The notes below the pieces were generated by a model that saw nothing but the letters and a program-made list of their open reading frames with translations, made no database searches and was not told the origin of the DNA. A stretch of 6,306 nucleotides of DNA. Origin: AP-15 sp035252905. GTDB taxonomy: Bacteria > Pseudomonadota > Alphaproteobacteria > ATCC43930 > CGMCC-115725. Position numbers and translations under genes: made by a program. The DNA is taken from positions 1 through 6,306 of the forward strand of contig DATFCQ010000181.1 in the NCBI GenBank assembly GCA_035252905.1, in the 5' to 3' direction. This document shows positions 5,699 to 6,306 of the stretch, piece after piece (positions within the stretch are counted from its first letter, which is position 1; every line of letters starts with the position of its first letter).

Positions 5699-6050
5699 TC
5701 ATGGCCGCAGCGCCTGCACTGCCGCCGCCGCCAATTCCGGCGGCATCGCCGCGGGGATGCGCACGCGCGCCACCCCGAGAAGGTCCACTTCGATCGCCGG
5801 CGCACAGGGCAGCACAGCGCTTTCCGCACAGCGCTCCTGTGCAGGAGCCACCACCACCGCGGCAAACCCGCTGTCAAGGCCGCGCAGCTCTTGGCACCAG
5901 CGATAAATCTGCCCCGAACAAACCTCCGCCCGGCGCGCGACATCGGCGACGATCGCACCCTGGGAAGGCCGCCGCCACAATCGCCCGCTTCTGCTCCGCG
6001 CTCCACGCCCGGCGCCGTTCGGGGCCGGTGATCAGCTGATGTCGCGCCAT
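5699..6050 (-). pseudogene. tnpA: IS66-family tnpA with a one-base frameshift (right copy)
   Basis: Reading from ATG 6050 gives MARHQLITGPERRRAWSAEQ then KRAIVAAAF, clearly the IS66 TnpA N-terminus. The rest of the protein (QGAIVADVARRAEVCSGQIY, RWCQEL … VARVRIPAAMPPELAAAAVQ) continues in another frame from about 5963. Compared with the left copy, TTC GCC C.G GGT has become TTC CCA GGG T, so a single base is missing at about 5962-5964 inside the helix-turn-helix. Joined across the shift, the product would be about 117 residues, normal for the family. This could be a real inactivating mutation or a sequencing error; IS66 tnpA is not known to use programmed frameshifting. Confidence 0.85.
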
Positions 6051-6068
6051 TGCGATGCCCTTGCAGCA

Positions 6069-6090
6069 GTGCAAGCACCGAAGCTTGCAC
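6069..6090. promoter_or_regulatory. Dyad symmetry upstream of right tnpA, counterpart of the left palindrome
   Basis: GTGCAAGC (6069-6076) and GCTTGCAC (6083-6090) form a perfect 8-bp inverted repeat with a 6-nt spacer, ending 18 nt before the tnpA ATG. Read on the minus strand, the core TGCAAGCTTCGGTGCTTGCA lines up base for base with the left palindrome, with a paired A-T to G-C change. A third half-site, TGCAAG, follows closer to tnpA, as on the left. Confidence 0.5.
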
Positions 6091-6151
6091 CAGTGCGGAC
6101 ATCACAGCTTAAACCCAGCCTCCGCGACAGGCGGCCCTCCCCGGAGGCTCT

Positions 6152-6306
6152 GATGTCCGATGTCAACCCTTTTGCATGCAGTTCGCATTGCGCACCCCGC
6201 GAAGGGTGCGGTCGGGCAGGATGGACGCGCGCATGGGTGGGGGCAAGGTCTGAAGACGTCGGTGATCAAGCTCTGATGCGCGGATTGGATACCGCATTAC
6301 CGAATG
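6152..6306. other. Unassigned flank beyond the right IS66 end
   Basis: No recognisable gene. Two short plus-strand frames exist. One opens at ATG 6153, six bases after a GGAGG (6143-6147 region), and stays open to the window edge (MSDVNPFACSSHCAP…, 51 codons, weak GC bias at third positions). The other runs 6160-6276 (MSTLLHAVRIAHPAKGAVGQ…KTSVIKL, 38 codons, stronger GC bias). Neither matches a family I know. A perfect 7-bp hairpin, CGCACCC (6191-6197) / GGGTGCG (6204-6210), is present without a T tract. Confidence 0.3.

Larger units (their letters stand above)
5421..5702 (-). pseudogene. tnpB: Truncated IS66 tnpB fused to the trio element end (right)
   Basis: Codons 1-39 (MIPVPSQVRVWIATGHTDMR … RRDPH) are IS66 TnpB, cut after the same codon as in the left copy. 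The frame then runs through the trio's terminal repeat (LCVGREYVAVQLRGVPFGG…) and on into the trio to a TAA at 5421-5423, giving a 93-residue fusion. The ATG overlaps the tnpA stop by 4 nt (5699-5702). It is on the same strand as, and ends 15 nt inside, the first recombinase gene, so its translation could feed that gene. It is not expected to have TnpB activity. Confidence 0.85.
5586..6151 (-). mobile_element. IS66-family element, right copy: 5' part only
   Basis: Mirror image of the left IS66 fragment: a tnpA with a frameshift and the first 39 codons of tnpB, ending at the trio element. It is a different IS66 copy, not a duplicate: tnpB differs at about 15% of bases and tnpA differs more. 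The outer limit is approximate. It is placed by the shared GAGGGCCGCCT (6129-6139), 78 nt before tnpA in both copies, and by CCTCC just outside it. The outer edge also holds an 8-bp inverted repeat, AGCCTCCG (6117-6124) / CGGAGGCT (6142-6149). No tnpC is present. Confidence 0.72.

Noticed and set aside
6161..6166. TTGACA on the minus strand as a -35 box for the right tnpA
   Set aside because: The sequence 17 bp downstream is GC-rich (CGGGGA), with no -10 element.
6258..6269. 12-base match GTCGGTGATCAA with 1568-1579, a possible direct repeat around the composite
   Set aside because: A 12-mer repeat is expected by chance at roughly this frequency in 6.3 kb, and its positions do not fit either IS66 tip.
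1..6306. CRISPR array, tRNA or rRNA genes, toxin-antitoxin or defence cargo inside the trio element
   Set aside because: No regularly spaced repeats, cloverleaf or rRNA-like sequence is seen; the trio element has only the three recombinases, with no spare coding space.

Overview
The window reads as an accessory, IS-rich stretch of a GC-rich proteobacterial genome, most likely an alphaproteobacterium. This rests on high GC, strong GC bias at third codon positions, the style of the IS66 and IS6 proteins, and the ACS-family transporter. The taxonomic call is an inference from style, not from a marker gene.

Layout, left to right. (1) Positions 1-140 are one end of an IS6-family insertion sequence: a canonical terminal repeat (GGCTCTGTTGCAAA on the minus strand, tip at 140) and the first 26 codons of its transposase. 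(2) Positions 178-1476 (minus strand) hold an intact major facilitator transporter of the anion:cation symporter type, the only ordinary metabolic gene here. The IS6 element sits 37 bp beyond its stop codon. (3) Positions 1631-2186 hold the 5' part of an IS66-family element (tnpA plus the first 39 codons of tnpB) on the plus strand. (4) Positions 2187-5585 form a compact 3.4-kb 'recombinase in trio' (RIT) element. It has three tyrosine recombinase genes on the minus strand, each overlapping the next by 4 nt, between two 83-bp terminal inverted repeats that differ at one base. (5) Positions 5586 to about 6151 hold the 5' part of a second, different IS66-family element on the minus strand, with a frameshifted tnpA and tnpB cut at exactly the same codon. 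(6) Positions 6152-6306 contain no recognisable gene.

The most unusual point is the symmetry. The trio element is flanked on both sides by the same end of IS66, head to head, broken after the same tnpB codon (…RDPH). Yet the two IS66 copies are only about 85% identical over tnpB, while the trio's terminal repeats are about 99% identical. A simple insertion into one IS66 would leave the 5' half on one side and the 3' half on the other. The structure instead suggests that trio elements entered the same tnpB site in two different IS66 copies and that recombination between those trio copies then joined the two 5' halves. This is a proposed history, not something the sequence proves.

How the parts work together: all three recombinases keep the full R-K-H-R-H-Y catalytic set, so the trio looks functional. 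Its first gene starts at TTG with a good ribosome binding site and overlaps the end of a tnpB-repeat fusion frame, so it could be read from the upstream IS66. Neither IS66 part encodes the TnpC transposase within the window, so neither can move alone. Each terminal repeat carries several copies of a (A/T)TATGTGGCGG-like motif, which are candidate recombinase binding sites.
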